DNA of 64,000 nucleotides from Caulobacter sp. (GCA_029866155.1 JARWZW010000018.1:31594-95593), one strand, 5' to 3'; counted from the first letter of the stretch, positions 1-10,797 are shown. The notes: generated by a model from the letters alone, not told the origin. Translations and numbers: made by a program.

Positions 1-210
1 GATTTCCTCGCAGGTTCCAATCTCCAGGCGGCCGGACTGATCGCGGCAGACTGCGGAAAGGCGGCTCTCCTGGCCAACAAGACAGCCTGCGCGGTGGCGT
101 CCGAGTTTGGTCTGCGCTGGGCCATCTTCATCGGTCTGTTCGGTTATCTCTGGGCTGGCGTTCACTTCCTGCTGGCCTGGCGGACGCTGCGCCGCGACTG
201 GGTGGGTTGA
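1..210 (+). CDS. C-terminal end of a membrane transporter, probably MFS (5' truncated by window)
   Basis: Open frame from base 1 to TGA at 208-210; hydrophobic C-terminus ...RWAIFIGLFGYLWAGVHFLLAWRTLRRDWVG. Confidence 0.6.
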   Translation, partial: DFLAGSNLQAAGLIAADCGKAALLANKTACAVASEFGLRWAIFIGLFGYLWAGVHFLLAWRTLRRDWVG

Positions 211-250
211 AGCGGTTGACAGCAGCATGCCCGGCAGCCACTAGCCGGGC

Positions 251-1561
251 ATGATTTCTCGTTACGCACGCCCCGAGGCAGCGGCCATCTGGTCGCCGCA
301 GACCCGCTATCAGATCTGGTTCGAGATCGAAGCCCACGCCGCCGACGCAATGGCGCAACTCGGGGTCATCCCCGAGGAGGCCGCCAGGGCCATCTGGGCC
401 GGAGGCAAGGATGTCGTCTGGGACGCGGACCGTATTGACGAGATCGAGCGGGTCACCAAGCACGATGTCATCGCCTTCCTGACCCATGTGTCTGAAGTGG
501 TCGGGCCGGAGGCGCGGTTCCTGCACCAGGGAATGACCAGTTCGGACGTTCTGGACACCTGCCTGGCGGTCCAGATGTCCCGCGCCACCGACCTGCTCAT
601 CGAGGACGTGGACATGGTGCTGGCCGCCCTTCGCAGGCGGGCCCTCGAACACAGGTTCACCCCCTGCACCGGGCGCAGCCATGGTATCCATGCAGAGCCT
701 ACGACCTTCGGCCTGAAGCTGGCCGGCCACTATGCCGAGTTTCAGCGGGCCAAGGAGCGTCTCGCCATGGCCAGGTTCGAAATCGCCACCTGCGCCATTT
801 CCGGCGCAGTGGGCACCTTTGCGAATGTCGACCCCCGGGTCGAGGCCCATGTGGCCCAGAAGCTGGGCCTGACCATCGAGCCCGTCTCCACGCAGGTCAT
901 TCCCCGCGACCGGCACGCTGCCTGGTTCGCCGCCCTGGCGGTCGTTGCATCCTCGATCGAACGGCTGGCGGTCGAAATCCGACACCTGCAGCGCACCGAG
1001 GTCCTCGAGGCGGAAGAGCCCTTCGACCCAGGCCAGAAGGGCAGTTCGGCCATGCCCCACAAGCGTAACCCGATCCTGACAGAGAACCTGACCGGCCTGG
1101 CCCGCCTGGTGCGGTCGGCGGTTGTACCGGCCCTCGAGAATGTTGCTCTCTGGCATGAGCGCGACATCAGCCATTCCGCTGTTGAACGGGGAATCGGACC
1201 TGACGCCTCGATCCATCTGGACTTCGCCCTGCGCCGGTTGGCCAGCGTGATGGAGCGCCTGGTGATCTATCCCGAGAACATGGAACGCAACCTCGACCGC
1301 CTTGGCGGACTGGTTCATTCCCAGAGGGTGATGCTGGCCCTGACCCAGAACAATGTGTCGCGCGAGGATGCCTATGCGGCGGTCCAGGGCAACGCCATGA
1401 AGGTCTGGCGCGGCGAGGGCCGGTTCCTCGAGTTCCTCAAGGCCGATCCGGTCGTGTCCGGCGCCATCAGCGATGCGGAACTCGAGGCCCTTTTCGACCT
1501 CGGCTACCATTTCAAGCATGTCGACACGATCTTTGCCCGTGTCTTCGGGGACGGAGTCTGA
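251..1561 (+). CDS. purB: Adenylosuccinate lyase
   Basis: 436 aa; N-term MISRYARPEAAAIWSPQTRYQIWFEIE and signature GSSAMPHKRNPILTENLTGLAR. Confidence 0.97.
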   Translation: MISRYARPEAAAIWSPQTRYQIWFEIEAHAADAMAQLGVIPEEAARAIWAGGKDVVWDADRIDEIERVTKHDVIAFLTHVSEVVGPEARFLHQGMTSSDVLDTCLAVQMSRATDLLIEDVDMVLAALRRRALEHRFTPCTGRSHGIHAEPTTFGLKLAGHYAEFQRAKERLAMARFEIATCAISGAVGTFANVDPRVEAHVAQKLGLTIEPVSTQVIPRDRHAAWFAALAVVASSIERLAVEIRHLQRTEVLEAEEPFDPGQKGSSAMPHKRNPILTENLTGLARLVRSAVVPALENVALWHERDISHSAVERGIGPDASIHLDFALRRLASVMERLVIYPENMERNLDRLGGLVHSQRVMLALTQNNVSREDAYAAVQGNAMKVWRGEGRFLEFLKADPVVSGAISDAELEALFDLGYHFKHVDTIFARVFGDGV

Positions 1562-2064
1562 GCCCAAAATCCGGCCTGCCCGCGGTCGTCCGGCCTGACG
1601 CCCGTCTTCTGGTTCTGGGCAGCCTGCCAGGTGACGCCTCGATTGCGGCCGGACAGTACTACGCTCACCCCCGAAACAGTTTCTGGCGCCTGCTGGGGGA
1701 TGTCCTGGATATGGACCTGTCCGGAATGGGTTATCCGGACAGGCTGTCGGCCCTGGCTCAACGCAGGATCGGACTTTGGGATGTCCTGGCCCAGGCTGAA
1801 CGTCCTGGAAGCCTGGATGCAGGGATTCGCGACGCCCGGCCCAACGACCTGTCAGGCCTGGTGGCGAGCCTCCCGGATCTCAAGGCCGTCGCGTTCAATG
1901 GCGCATGGGCGGCCAGGGCAGGATTGAAGCAGTTGGCGTCTTTCGCGCCCGAGGTCGCGAGAATCAACCTGCCAAGTTCCAGCCCGGCTCATACACAGGC
2001 CTACGCTGACAAGCTTGCGTCCTGGCAGGCCTTGCGGCCGCCATTGGGGGCAGGTTCAGACTGA
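1558..2064 (+). CDS. Mismatch/hypoxanthine-type DNA glycosylase (UDG superfamily); start uncertain (CTG 1558 or nearby)
   Basis: Frame upstream of the track ATG (1711) encodes LLVLGSLPGDASIAAGQYYAHPRNSFWRLLGDVLDMD, the family motif; C-term LPSSSPAHTQ motif. Confidence 0.8.
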   Translation: MSPKSGLPAVVRPDARLLVLGSLPGDASIAAGQYYAHPRNSFWRLLGDVLDMDLSGMGYPDRLSALAQRRIGLWDVLAQAERPGSLDAGIRDARPNDLSGLVASLPDLKAVAFNGAWAARAGLKQLASFAPEVARINLPSSSPAHTQAYADKLASWQALRPPLGAGSD

Positions 2065-2068
2065 ACAG

Positions 2069-2090
2069 TCGCCGGCCTGGCGGCCAGCGA
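2069..2090. terminator. Candidate bidirectional terminator hairpin
   Basis: TCGC-c-GGCC TGGC GGCC-a-GCGA between convergent genes ending at 2064 and 2100. Confidence 0.45.
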
Positions 2091-2099
2091 TCCGAACGA

Positions 2100-2417
2100 T
2101 CAGCCGACGGAGCGGATCTGCTCGCGGGCCTGGGCGAGCAGTTCGTCCATCTTCATGCGAACCTCACCTTCGGTGGTCTCCATGCCCGATCCCTTCAGAT
2201 CGCCATAGACCTTGCGGAGCACATCATCATCGCCGGGCTGGTCGAAATCCGACTTGACCACCGCCCGGACGTATTCGTCGACCGACTCCAGGCCCATCTT
2301 GGCGGCCGCCCACTCGCCCAGCAGGCGGTTCCGACGTGCCGAGGCCTTGAATTCCTGGTCGGCGTCCAGAGCGAACTTCTTTTCGAAGCCCTTTTCGCGT
2401 TCGTCGAAGGTGGTCAT
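2100..2417 (-). CDS. DUF1476 family protein (alphaproteobacterial F1-ATPase inhibitor zeta subunit-like)
   Basis: 105 aa MTTFDEREKGFEKKFALDADQEFKASARRNRLLGEWAAAKMGL...; start trimmed from the 225-aa track ORF. Confidence 0.9.
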   Translation of the reverse strand: MTTFDEREKGFEKKFALDADQEFKASARRNRLLGEWAAAKMGLESVDEYVRAVVKSDFDQPGDDDVLRKVYGDLKGSGMETTEGEVRMKMDELLAQAREQIRSVG

Positions 2418-2471
2418 AGGTTTTCCAACTTGCTTAGGGCCGCTGAATAGCGCGCGGCGGCTCACCCCGCA

Positions 2472-2927
2472 ATGATAACCGGAGCCAAGATGGTCAATGA
2501 GGATGCCGCAATCGGCGCCGTGATCGACGCCCTGTACGCGATGGTGTCCGGCCCGGCCGGGCCAAGGGACTGGTCCGGGCAACTGGACGTATTCCATCCG
2601 GAGGCCCGACAGATCCGCACAGGCCAGGACTCCGGCGGCGACGCCTGGATGACCCTGATGGATCCGGAAGACTATCGAAGGGATACAGCGGCCTTCTTCG
2701 AGGCGAACGGGTTCTTCGAGATCGAGACCGGCCGCCGCATCGACCGGTTCGGAAACATTGCCCATGTCTGGAGCCAATACGAGGCCAGGTTGGCGGCAGA
2801 CGACCCTATCCCCGAGCGGCGCGGGATAAATTCGATCCAGCTCTTCCGGGATTCCGGTGGCCGCTGGAGGGTCGTTGCGATGATCTGGGACAACGAGCGG
2901 CCCGGCCTCGAACTACCGCCGATCTGA
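2472..2927 (+). CDS. SnoaL/NTF2-like (DUF4440-type) protein; ATG 2490 is an alternative start
   Basis: 151 aa with cone-fold pattern YRRDTAAFFEANGFFEIETGRRIDRFGNIAHVWSQYEAR. Confidence 0.75.
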   Translation: MITGAKMVNEDAAIGAVIDALYAMVSGPAGPRDWSGQLDVFHPEARQIRTGQDSGGDAWMTLMDPEDYRRDTAAFFEANGFFEIETGRRIDRFGNIAHVWSQYEARLAADDPIPERRGINSIQLFRDSGGRWRVVAMIWDNERPGLELPPI

Positions 2928-3065
2928 CGGGTTTGCGCCGGTGACTGCCTTGCGGTAATTTCCCGCCTGACCAAGTTCAACAGCGGCCGTGAGTCGGATC
3001 CGCGCGCTGGCCCCGCCTGCGCGCGATTTTTGTTCCCCTCTAAGCCGCCCCCCCCGGGGAGACAC

Positions 3066-3824
3066 ATGACCAGCCGCCGCAAGAAGATCTACGAAGGCAA
3101 GGCGAAGATCCTTTACGAAGGACCCGAGCCCGGCACCTTGATCCAGTATTTCAAGGACGACGCCACGGCCTTCAACGCCCAGAAAAAGGCCGTGCTGGAA
3201 GGCAAGGGCGTCATCAACAATCGCATCAGCGAATTCGTCATGACCCGCCTGACCTCCATAGGCGTCGCGAACCACTTCATTCGCCGCCTGAACCTGCGCG
3301 AACAGCTGATCAAGGAAGTCGAGATCATCCCTCTGGAGGTGATCTGTCGCAATATCGCCGCCGGAAGCCTGTCGACGCGCCTCGGCCTGGAAGAGGGCAC
3401 GCCCCTGCCCCGGTCGATCATCGAGTTCTGCCTGAAGGATGACAAGCTGGGCGATCCCATGGTCGCAGAAGAGCACATCACGGCCTTCAACTGGGCGACC
3501 ACCCAGGAGATCGATGACATCATGGCCATGACCCTGCGGATCAACGACTTCCTGACCGGGATGTTCGGGGCCGTCGGAATCACCCTTGTCGATTTCAAGA
3601 TCGAGTTCGGCCGCCTCTGGGAAGGTGACTTCGCCCGTGTCGTCCTGGCCGATGAAATCAGTCCAGACAGCTGCCGCCTGTGGGACTCGACGACCAATGA
3701 AAAACTCGACAAGGACCGTTTCCGGCGGGACCTGGGCGACGTCATTGAAAGCTATACCGAGGTTGCCAGGCGCCTCGGGATCATGAAGGAAATGCCCACT
3801 GTCATTCAGGGAGGCCTCCACTAG
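3066..3824 (+). CDS. purC: Phosphoribosylaminoimidazole-succinocarboxamide synthase
   Basis: [37 protein letters not shown]; start trimmed to ATG 3066. Confidence 0.97.
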   Translation: MTSRRKKIYEGKAKILYEGPEPGTLIQYFKDDATAFNAQKKAVLEGKGVINNRISEFVMTRLTSIGVANHFIRRLNLREQLIKEVEIIPLEVICRNIAAGSLSTRLGLEEGTPLPRSIIEFCLKDDKLGDPMVAEEHITAFNWATTQEIDDIMAMTLRINDFLTGMFGAVGITLVDFKIEFGRLWEGDFARVVLADEISPDSCRLWDSTTNEKLDKDRFRRDLGDVIESYTEVARRLGIMKEMPTVIQGGLH

Positions 3825-4063
3825 TGAAGGCGATTGTCCACGTTTTTCTGAAGCCCGGCGTCCTGGACGTCCAGGGCAAGGCCGTCGAGAACGCCCTTCA
3901 CGGGCTGGGTTGGGCCGAGGTCAAGGACGTCCGCGTTGGACGGGTCCTTGAGTTTGACCTTGGCGGAGACGCCGAGGGCGCTGAAGCCCGGGTAAAGGCG
4001 ATGTGCGACAAGCTCCTCGCCAACACCGTGATCGAAAGCTACCGCGTGGAAATCGCCTCCTAG
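3824..4063 (+). CDS. purS: Phosphoribosylformylglycinamidine synthase subunit PurS
   Basis: 79 aa, GTG start overlapping purC stop; MKAIVHVFLKPGVLDVQGKAVENAL. Confidence 0.95.
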   Translation: MKAIVHVFLKPGVLDVQGKAVENALHGLGWAEVKDVRVGRVLEFDLGGDAEGAEARVKAMCDKLLANTVIESYRVEIAS

Positions 4064-4143
4064 CCAAACCTCGACCCATGGGGCGCAGGGGACTGGAAGA
4101 CCACTTAAAGCTGTGATAACGTCCCTCTTCTCAGGAGGATGGC

Positions 4144-4842
4144 ATGACAGTCTTCGAGATTCAGAAAGCCCTTGCCGTGCGCGGCTTTGACCCGGGCGCC
4201 ATTGATGGCGTCTGGGGCCGCAGGACCAGCGCGGCCGTCCGCGCCTTCCAGACCAGACACCGGGTGCAGGTAGATGGAATCGTCGGTCAGCAAACCCGGA
4301 GGGTGTTGTTCGGCAATATTCCCCCGGACTCGAACCCGCTCGATGACGTTGCGTTGGTCTGGTTTCAGGAAGCCTGGCGATTGCTGGGCGTCGCCGAGCG
4401 ACCCGGGGTCGGATCAAATCCGGACATCCTTCAATGGGCCTCCAACCTGGGCATCCCCTACCATGACGACGATGTCGCCTGGTGCGGCCTCTTCGTCGCC
4501 CATTGCATCGGCTCAACCCTTACCCAGGAACCCTTGCCGACCAACCCACTTGGCGCCCGGGCCTGGGAGCGGTTTGGCGCGCCCTGCAGCAGCCAGGCCG
4601 GCGCCATCACCGTTTTCTGGCGGGAATCCCCGACCGGTTGGAAGGGCCATGTCGGACTCTATGCGGGCGAAGATGACCTCGCCATTCATGTCCTGGGCGG
4701 CAACCAGTCCAACAGGGTCAGTGTTGCTCGAGTGGCCAGGAGCCGCCTGCTTGGGTGTCGCTGGCCCGCGACTGCCCCGATGGGGACAGGCGGGCCGGTC
4801 AGGGTCAATACAGATGGAAGTCTGTCTCACAACGAGGCCTGA
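4144..4842 (+). CDS. Peptidoglycan-binding domain plus CHAP/TIGR02594-like cysteine amidase/endolysin
   Basis: N-term PG-binding repeat IQKALAVRGFDPGAIDGVWGRRTSAAVRAFQ; C-term VAWCGLFVAHC ... GHVGLYAGE; no signal peptide visible. Confidence 0.85.
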   Translation: MTVFEIQKALAVRGFDPGAIDGVWGRRTSAAVRAFQTRHRVQVDGIVGQQTRRVLFGNIPPDSNPLDDVALVWFQEAWRLLGVAERPGVGSNPDILQWASNLGIPYHDDDVAWCGLFVAHCIGSTLTQEPLPTNPLGARAWERFGAPCSSQAGAITVFWRESPTGWKGHVGLYAGEDDLAIHVLGGNQSNRVSVARVARSRLLGCRWPATAPMGTGGPVRVNTDGSLSHNEA

Positions 4843-4893
4843 AGTCATTCCGACCTCTCGCAGAGGTGGGAAGACTCTGGTAAGCCCCGGCCC

Positions 4894-5556
4894 ATGAAAG
4901 CCGCCGTCATCGTCTTCCCAGGTTCCAACTGCGACCGGGACTGCAAGGTCGCCATCGAACGCTCTACCGGCGCTTCGGTCGATATGGTCTGGCATGGCGA
5001 CAGTGATCTGCCCCAGGGCCTGGACCTGATTGTCCTCCCGGGCGGGTTTTCCTATGGCGACTACCTGCGCTGCGGCGCCATGGCGTCGCTTTCCCCCGTC
5101 ATGACGGCGGTCAAGGCCGCTGCCCTTCGAGGCGTTGCGACAGTCGGCATCTGCAACGGGTTTCAGGTCCTGTGCGAGGCCGGCATGCTGCCGGGAGCGC
5201 TGCTGCGCAATGCCGGCCTGAAATATGTTTGCAAGACTGTCGATCTCGAAATCGTAAACGGCCAGACCCGGTTTACCGCCGCCTATCAGGGCCGCCGAAG
5301 CGCTGTGATGACCGTCGGCAATGGCGAGGGAAACTACTTTGCTGACGAGGTAACACTCGACCGTCTTGAAGGCGAAGGCCTAGTGACGTTCCGTTATCGC
5401 GACAACCCCAACGGCTCTGCCCGCAATATCGCCGGCATTGTGAACGAGTCGGGCAACGTGCTGGGATTGATGCCGCATCCCGATCGGTCCTTCGAAGAAG
5501 AACTGGGGTCAGCCGACGGCGCCCTGCTGTTCCAGAGCGCCCTGGCCAGCGCCTGA
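4894..5556 (+). CDS. purQ: Phosphoribosylformylglycinamidine synthase subunit PurQ
   Basis: [46 protein letters not shown]. Confidence 0.97.
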   Translation: MKAAVIVFPGSNCDRDCKVAIERSTGASVDMVWHGDSDLPQGLDLIVLPGGFSYGDYLRCGAMASLSPVMTAVKAAALRGVATVGICNGFQVLCEAGMLPGALLRNAGLKYVCKTVDLEIVNGQTRFTAAYQGRRSAVMTVGNGEGNYFADEVTLDRLEGEGLVTFRYRDNPNGSARNIAGIVNESGNVLGLMPHPDRSFEEELGSADGALLFQSALASA

Positions 5557-5623
5557 AGGGAAACCGCTTGGCGAAGCCATGGGGAGCGTCCACCCTGCCG
5601 GGGAACCCAGCGGAAGGACGCCG

Positions 5624-6154
5624 ATGGTCATCGATCAGATTCATGGAAGCCTGGCGGCCAACGCCTGTGCCGGCCTTCTTGTGCTGGCATGGCTGATCGT
5701 CGCCTTTCGCACCAGGCCAGGCCTGGTCGGGTTGCTGGTGGGCTTGGCCCATCTGACCCTCGCAGGGTTGATAGTGCGCGAACCGCTCCGCGCCTTGATC
5801 GATCCGCCCTATGGTCCGTTTGTACTGGGGATGATCTCTGTTTCGGGCAGCAGCGCGATTACCGCGGCCGCTGCGATTGTCGCGACAGCAGCCGTCGGCG
5901 CCTTCAGCGCTCTGCATCGATCGCGTGAGGCCATGCTGCTGACCTTGGCCAGCAGCCTGCTGTTTCTGGGGGTTCTGGGCTGGCCATGGGTCCATGCGCT
6001 GATGGGCGGCATCCAGGTCGATTTGCAGCTGGGCGATAGCCTTGTGATTCCCGTCGGCCTGGCCTCCGCCGCCGGCTTTGCGGTCACCGCTGCGCCCTTC
6101 CTGCTGGGCGCTGTCTGGGCCGCAGTTCGCACCCTGCGGGCCCCGCCCGCCTAA
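5624..6154 (+). CDS. Multi-pass membrane protein of unknown function
   Basis: 176 aa from ATG 5624; several hydrophobic segments; lies between purQ and purL on the same strand. Confidence 0.7.
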   Translation: MVIDQIHGSLAANACAGLLVLAWLIVAFRTRPGLVGLLVGLAHLTLAGLIVREPLRALIDPPYGPFVLGMISVSGSSAITAAAAIVATAAVGAFSALHRSREAMLLTLASSLLFLGVLGWPWVHALMGGIQVDLQLGDSLVIPVGLASAAGFAVTAAPFLLGAVWAAVRTLRAPPA

Positions 6155-6199
6155 AAGCCCCGGTTCACAGGACCCTCGACGCGCACTAGAACCCTCTGC

Positions 6200-8413
6200 A
6201 TGAGCGCCCCTGCCCCCTCCGAAAAAACCATCGCCCAGTCAGCTGCCGAGTTTGGCCTGAAGCCGGAAGAATACGCCGTCATTCTCGACCGCCTCGGCCG
6301 GGAGCCCAACCTCGTGGAGCTTGGCGTCTTTTCGGTCATGTGGTCAGAGCACTGCAGCTACAAGTCCAGCCGAAAGCACCTGGGCAAGTTCCCCACCACG
6401 GGCCCCCGCGTGATCTGCGGCCCGGGCGAGAACGCCGGGGTGATCGACATCGGCGATGGCCAGGCCTGCATCTTCAAGATGGAGAGCCACAACCACCCTA
6501 GCTACATCGAACCGTACCAGGGGGCCGCCACCGGCGTCGGCGGCATCATGCGGGACGTCTTCACCATGGGCGCCCGCCCTATCGCCCTGCTCAACGCCCT
6601 GCGGTTCGGCGATCCATCGCACCCCAAGACCCGTCGCCTTGTCGAGGGCGTGGTGGCCGGGATTGCCGGCTATGGTAATTGCGTGGGGGTTCCGACCGTC
6701 GCTGGTGAGACCAACTTTCATCGCGGCTATGACGGAAACATCCTCGTCAACGCCATGTGCGTGGGCCTGGCGGACGCAGACAAGATCTTCTACTCGGCCG
6801 CACCGGCTGCTGGCCTGCCCGTCGTCTATTTTGGCTCCAAGACAGGCCGCGACGGCATCCATGGTGCGACCATGGCCAGCGCCGAATTCGACGAAGACAG
6901 CGACGAAAAGCGGCCAACCGTCCAGGTGGGCGACCCCTTCGCCGAAAAGCTGCTTATCGAGGCCACCCTGGAACTGATGGCCACCGGCGCAGTTGCAGCC
7001 ATCCAAGACATGGGCGCGGCGGGCCTGACGTCATCTTCGGTCGAAATGGCCGGCAAGGGCAGCGTTGGTATCGAACTTGACCTCGACATGGTGCCGCAGC
7101 GCGAAGTGGGCATGACCGCTTACGAAATGATGTTGTCCGAAAGCCAGGAACGGATGCTGGCCATCCTCAAGCCCGGCCGGGAACGGGAAGGCCATGCCAT
7201 TTTCGAGAAGTGGGGCCTGGACGCCGCCATCATCGGCTGGACCACCGATACCGGCCATATTGTCCTGAAGCACAGGGGCGAGGTGGTTTGCGATCTTCCC
7301 CTGGCGCCCCTGTCCGACGACGCCCCGCTTTATGACCGTCCATGGACAGAGCCGGCAAAACACCCCCCGATCGACCCGGCCAGCATTCCGGCCCCGGAAG
7401 ACTGGGAGGCAGCCATGCTCAAACTCATGGCCTGCCCGGACGTAGCGTCCAAGCGCTGGCTCTGGGAACAGTATGACCGTCACGTCATGGCAGACACCCT
7501 GGAAGACAGCGCTACGGGCGCAGACGCCGGGATCGTGCGGGTCCATGGCACACGCAAGGCCCTGGCGGTAACCAGCGACTGCACGCCGCGCTACGTGCAG
7601 AACGATCCCTACGAGGGCGGCAAGCAGGCCGTCGCAGAGGCCTGGCGAAACCTGACAGCTGTCGGCGCCGAACCCATCGCCATCACTGACAACCTGAACT
7701 TCGGCAATCCCGAGCGGCCCGCCATCATGGGCCAGATTGTCCGGGCGATCGACGGCATGGCCGAGGCCTGCCGAGCCCTCGATTTCCCGGTCGTGAGCGG
7801 TAATGTCAGCCTCTACAACGAGACCAATGGCGTCGCGATCCCGCCGACCCCCACCGTCGGGGCCGTGGGCCTCTTGACCGAATACGGGCTAAGGGCGGAT
7901 TTTTCGAGCATGCGGGCAGGCGACAGTCTTGTGATGCTCGGCGAAACACATGGGGCGCTCGGCGCCAGCCTCTATCTTCGCGAAATGCTAGGCCGTGAGG
8001 ACGGCGCTCCGCCGCCGGTCGACCTGGCCCTGGAGCGCAAGACAGGCGACTTCCTGCGAAGCCTAATCAACAGCCGCCAGTGCAAGGTCGTGCATGACCT
8101 GTCCGACGGGGGGCTGGCCATTGGCGTCGCTGAAATGGTTCTGGCCAGCGGCGTGGGCATGACCCTGGATCTCGGCGACCAGGCCCCATCGCCCGCTGTG
8201 CTGTTCGGTGAAGATCAGGCCCGATACCTTGTGGCCACCGACCAGCCGGCGGAACTGCTGCAAGCCGCCCGGGCGGCTGGTGTTCCCGCCCAGGTCGTCG
8301 GCAAGGCCGGCGGTGACACCCTGCTCGCCCCGGGGCTGTTCGCCATTCCCCTCGACCGTCTGCGGGCCGCGCACGAGGGATGGCTTCCGGCCTTCATGGG
8401 ATCGACGACATGA
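6200..8413 (+). CDS. purL: Phosphoribosylformylglycinamidine synthase subunit PurL
   Basis: 737 aa; [53 protein letters not shown]. Confidence 0.98.
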   Translation: MSAPAPSEKTIAQSAAEFGLKPEEYAVILDRLGREPNLVELGVFSVMWSEHCSYKSSRKHLGKFPTTGPRVICGPGENAGVIDIGDGQACIFKMESHNHPSYIEPYQGAATGVGGIMRDVFTMGARPIALLNALRFGDPSHPKTRRLVEGVVAGIAGYGNCVGVPTVAGETNFHRGYDGNILVNAMCVGLADADKIFYSAAPAAGLPVVYFGSKTGRDGIHGATMASAEFDEDSDEKRPTVQVGDPFAEKLLIEATLELMATGAVAAIQDMGAAGLTSSSVEMAGKGSVGIELDLDMVPQREVGMTAYEMMLSESQERMLAILKPGREREGHAIFEKWGLDAAIIGWTTDTGHIVLKHRGEVVCDLPLAPLSDDAPLYDRPWTEPAKHPPIDPASIPAPEDWEAAMLKLMACPDVASKRWLWEQYDRHVMADTLEDSATGADAGIVRVHGTRKALAVTSDCTPRYVQNDPYEGGKQAVAEAWRNLTAVGAEPIAITDNLNFGNPERPAIMGQIVRAIDGMAEACRALDFPVVSGNVSLYNETNGVAIPPTPTVGAVGLLTEYGLRADFSSMRAGDSLVMLGETHGALGASLYLREMLGREDGAPPPVDLALERKTGDFLRSLINSRQCKVVHDLSDGGLAIGVAEMVLASGVGMTLDLGDQAPSPAVLFGEDQARYLVATDQPAELLQAARAAGVPAQVVGKAGGDTLLAPGLFAIPLDRLRAAHEGWLPAFMGSTT

Positions 8414-8796
8414 AAATCACCCCCCTGCTGGGCGCTCTGGCCCTGATGGCCGGTTGCGCCTCCGCCTCAGAGACAGCCGACACCGGGGCGACTGCGGCGG
8501 GATGCGATGTCACGGTCGCCTTCGGCAGTTACGCCATGGGTATCGACGGACAGGCTGCTGAGGACGTCGAGGCCTATGTTTCAGGACATCCGGCCCTGGT
8601 GACCGCCAGCCAATGGACCAGATGGGGACGCGAAGGTGAAAAGACCGCCTGCCTGACGACAGCATCACCGCAAGCGATCCGGACCGTTTTCAAGGCCCTG
8701 CGGGCTCTCCTGCCCGACGTCGCCCGGCGGGGACCGGTGACGCTTGAATCCCGACTGGGGCAACGCTTCCAGTCGAAGTCGCCCCTCAATCATTGA
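8410..8796 (+). CDS. Small putative lipoprotein of unknown function
   Basis: ATG overlaps purL stop; [21 protein letters not shown] lipobox. Confidence 0.75.
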   Translation: MKITPLLGALALMAGCASASETADTGATAAGCDVTVAFGSYAMGIDGQAAEDVEAYVSGHPALVTASQWTRWGREGEKTACLTTASPQAIRTVFKALRALLPDVARRGPVTLESRLGQRFQSKSPLNH

Positions 8797-8858
8797 AGGG
8801 CTGCGCCGTTTCGCGTCAGCGGAGGGGAAGTACTTTTTATGGACCTTGAGAAAAGCCA

Positions 8859-8884
8859 GATCAGGCGCAACGGTGCGCCTGATC
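8859..8884. terminator. Perfect hairpin, first of a tandem pair
   Basis: GATCAGGCGCA-ACGG-TGCGCCTGATC, 11-bp perfect stem, between convergent genes. Confidence 0.7.
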
Positions 8885-8895
8885 CCGAGACCGCG

Positions 8896-8922
8896 CCGGC
8901 CTGATCGGCAGGATCAGGCCGG
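8896..8922. terminator. Perfect hairpin, second of a tandem pair
   Basis: CCGGCCTGATC-GGCAG-GATCAGGCCGG, 11-bp perfect stem. Confidence 0.7.
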
Positions 8923-8943
8923 GTTGGTCCGTTGCTTCGGTAA

Positions 8944-10797
8944 TCAGGCCAGCTCGACCTTGCGGTCAGCGCCGGCCGGGACACCCAGCCGCGACAGCAG
9001 AGCTTCGTACTGCGCCCAGAGCGCCGCCGGCATACGATCGCCAAACCGGTGGTAGAAGCCCGGAATCAAGGACGCCTCTTCCCGCCAGATGTCGGCGTCC
9101 ACCGTCAGCAGCAGGTTGAGCTTGGCGCTATCCATGCCAAGGCCATCAACATCCAGGGAGCCCGGCGCCGGCAGGCGGCCAATGGCGGTGTCGACAGCCT
9201 CGACCTCGCCCTCCAGGCGCTGGACGATCCACTTGAGCACCCGGCTGTTTTCGCCATAGCCCGGCCAGACAAACTTGCCGCCGTCCTTGCGGAACCAGTT
9301 CACGAAATAGATCCGCGGCAGCTTCTCGGGATCGGCCTTGCCGCCGACTTTCAGCCAGTGGGCGAAATAGTCACCCATGTTGTAGCCGCAGAAGGGCAGC
9401 ATGGCGAAGGGGTCGCGGCGCAACTCGCCAACCTTGTTCTCGGCGGCGGCGGTGCCTTCGGACGCCGTGTTGGAGGCCAGGAATACGCCATGCTCCCAAT
9501 CAAAGGCCTCGGTCACCAGCGGCACCGCGGTGGCCCGGCGGCCGCCGAACAGGATGGCGCTGATCGGCACGCCTGCGGGATCATCCCACTCGCTGGCGAT
9601 CACCGGGCATTGTTGGGCGGGAACCGTGAAGCGGGCGTTCGGATGGGCGGCCGGAGTTTCGCTGGCCGGAGTCCAGGGCTGACCGCGCCAATCGGTCAGG
9701 GACGCGGGAGCCTCATCGGTCAGGCCCTCCCACCAGACGTCGCCGTCCGGGGTCAGGGCGACATTGGTGAAGACACAGTTTTCATTCAGAGCGTCGATGG
9801 CGTTCTTGTTCGTGCCGATGCCGGTGCCCGGCGCGACGCCGAAGAAGCCAGATTCCGGATTGATGGCCCGAAGACGACCGTCGTCGCCGAACCGCATCCA
9901 GCAGATATCGTCGCCGATCGTCTCTGCCTTCCAGCCCGGAACGGTGGGCTGCAACATGGCCAGGTTGGTCTTGCCGCAGGCACTGGGGAAGGCCGCCGCT
10001 ACATACCGCACCTGGTTCTTGGGCGAGGTCAGCTTCAGGATCAGCATATGCTCGGCCAGCCAGCCCTCATCCCGAGCCATGACCGAAGCGATGCGCAGGG
10101 CGTAGCATTTCTTGCCAAGCAGGGCGTTGCCGCCGTAGCCCGACCCGTAGGACCAGATCTCGCGGCTCTCCGGGAAATGGACGATCCATTTTTCTTCGTT
10201 GCAGGGCCAGGGAACGTCCTTCTCCCCGTCGGCCAGCGGCGCACCCAGGGTGTGAACCGCAGGCACGAAGAACCCGTCGTCACCCATCATGTCCAGGGCC
10301 TGTTTGCCCATGCGGGTCATGACCCGCATCGAGATGGCGACATAGGCGCTGTCGGTGATCTCTACGCCGAGGGCGCTGATCGGCGAGCCGATGGGGCCCA
10401 TGCAGAACGGAACGACATACAGGGTGCGACCGCGCATGCAGCCGTCGAACAGTCCCTGCAGGCGATCGCGCATGGCGTCCGGCTCGGACCAGTTATTGGT
10501 CGGGCCCGCCTCGGCCTCTTCCTTCGAACAGATAAAGGTCCGGCTTTCAACCCGGGCGACATCCTTGGGGTCCGAAGCCGCATAAAAACTGTTGGGTCGC
10601 AATTTCGGATTGAGCCTCTGGAGGGTTCCGGAGGCGACCAGACGATCGGTGAGAAGCGTCCATTCCTCATCCGAGCCGTCGCACCAATAGACTGATGCTG
10701 GCTTGGTCAGCGCAGCGATTTCCTGAACCCACGCAATGAGCCTTGCGTGTTTGGTGGGGGCCTTGTCGAGACCCGGAATCGAAACTTCGCCGCCCAT
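8944..10797 (-). CDS. pckG: Phosphoenolpyruvate carboxykinase (GTP)
   Basis: 617 aa; [37 protein letters not shown]. Confidence 0.96.
   Translation of the reverse strand: MGGEVSIPGLDKAPTKHARLIAWVQEIAALTKPASVYWCDGSDEEWTLLTDRLVASGTLQRLNPKLRPNSFYAASDPKDVARVESRTFICSKEEAEAGPTNNWSEPDAMRDRLQGLFDGCMRGRTLYVVPFCMGPIGSPISALGVEITDSAYVAISMRVMTRMGKQALDMMGDDGFFVPAVHTLGAPLADGEKDVPWPCNEEKWIVHFPESREIWSYGSGYGGNALLGKKCYALRIASVMARDEGWLAEHMLILKLTSPKNQVRYVAAAFPSACGKTNLAMLQPTVPGWKAETIGDDICWMRFGDDGRLRAINPESGFFGVAPGTGIGTNKNAIDALNENCVFTNVALTPDGDVWWEGLTDEAPASLTDWRGQPWTPASETPAAHPNARFTVPAQQCPVIASEWDDPAGVPISAILFGGRRATAVPLVTEAFDWEHGVFLASNTASEGTAAAENKVGELRRDPFAMLPFCGYNMGDYFAHWLKVGGKADPEKLPRIYFVNWFRKDGGKFVWPGYGENSRVLKWIVQRLEGEVEAVDTAIGRLPAPGSLDVDGLGMDSAKLNLLLTVDADIWREEASLIPGFYHRFGDRMPAALWAQYEALLSRLGVPAGADRKVELA

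Noticed and set aside
128-1567. 479-aa minus-strand ORF
   Set aside because: Antisense to purB; spurious
3048-3060. C8/G4 run directly upstream of purC as a possible slippage or structural switch
   Set aside because: CCCC and GGGG are adjacent with no loop; GGGGAG is simply the RBS. No coding frame depends on the run
9049-10695. 548-aa plus-strand ORF
   Set aside because: Antisense to pckG; spurious
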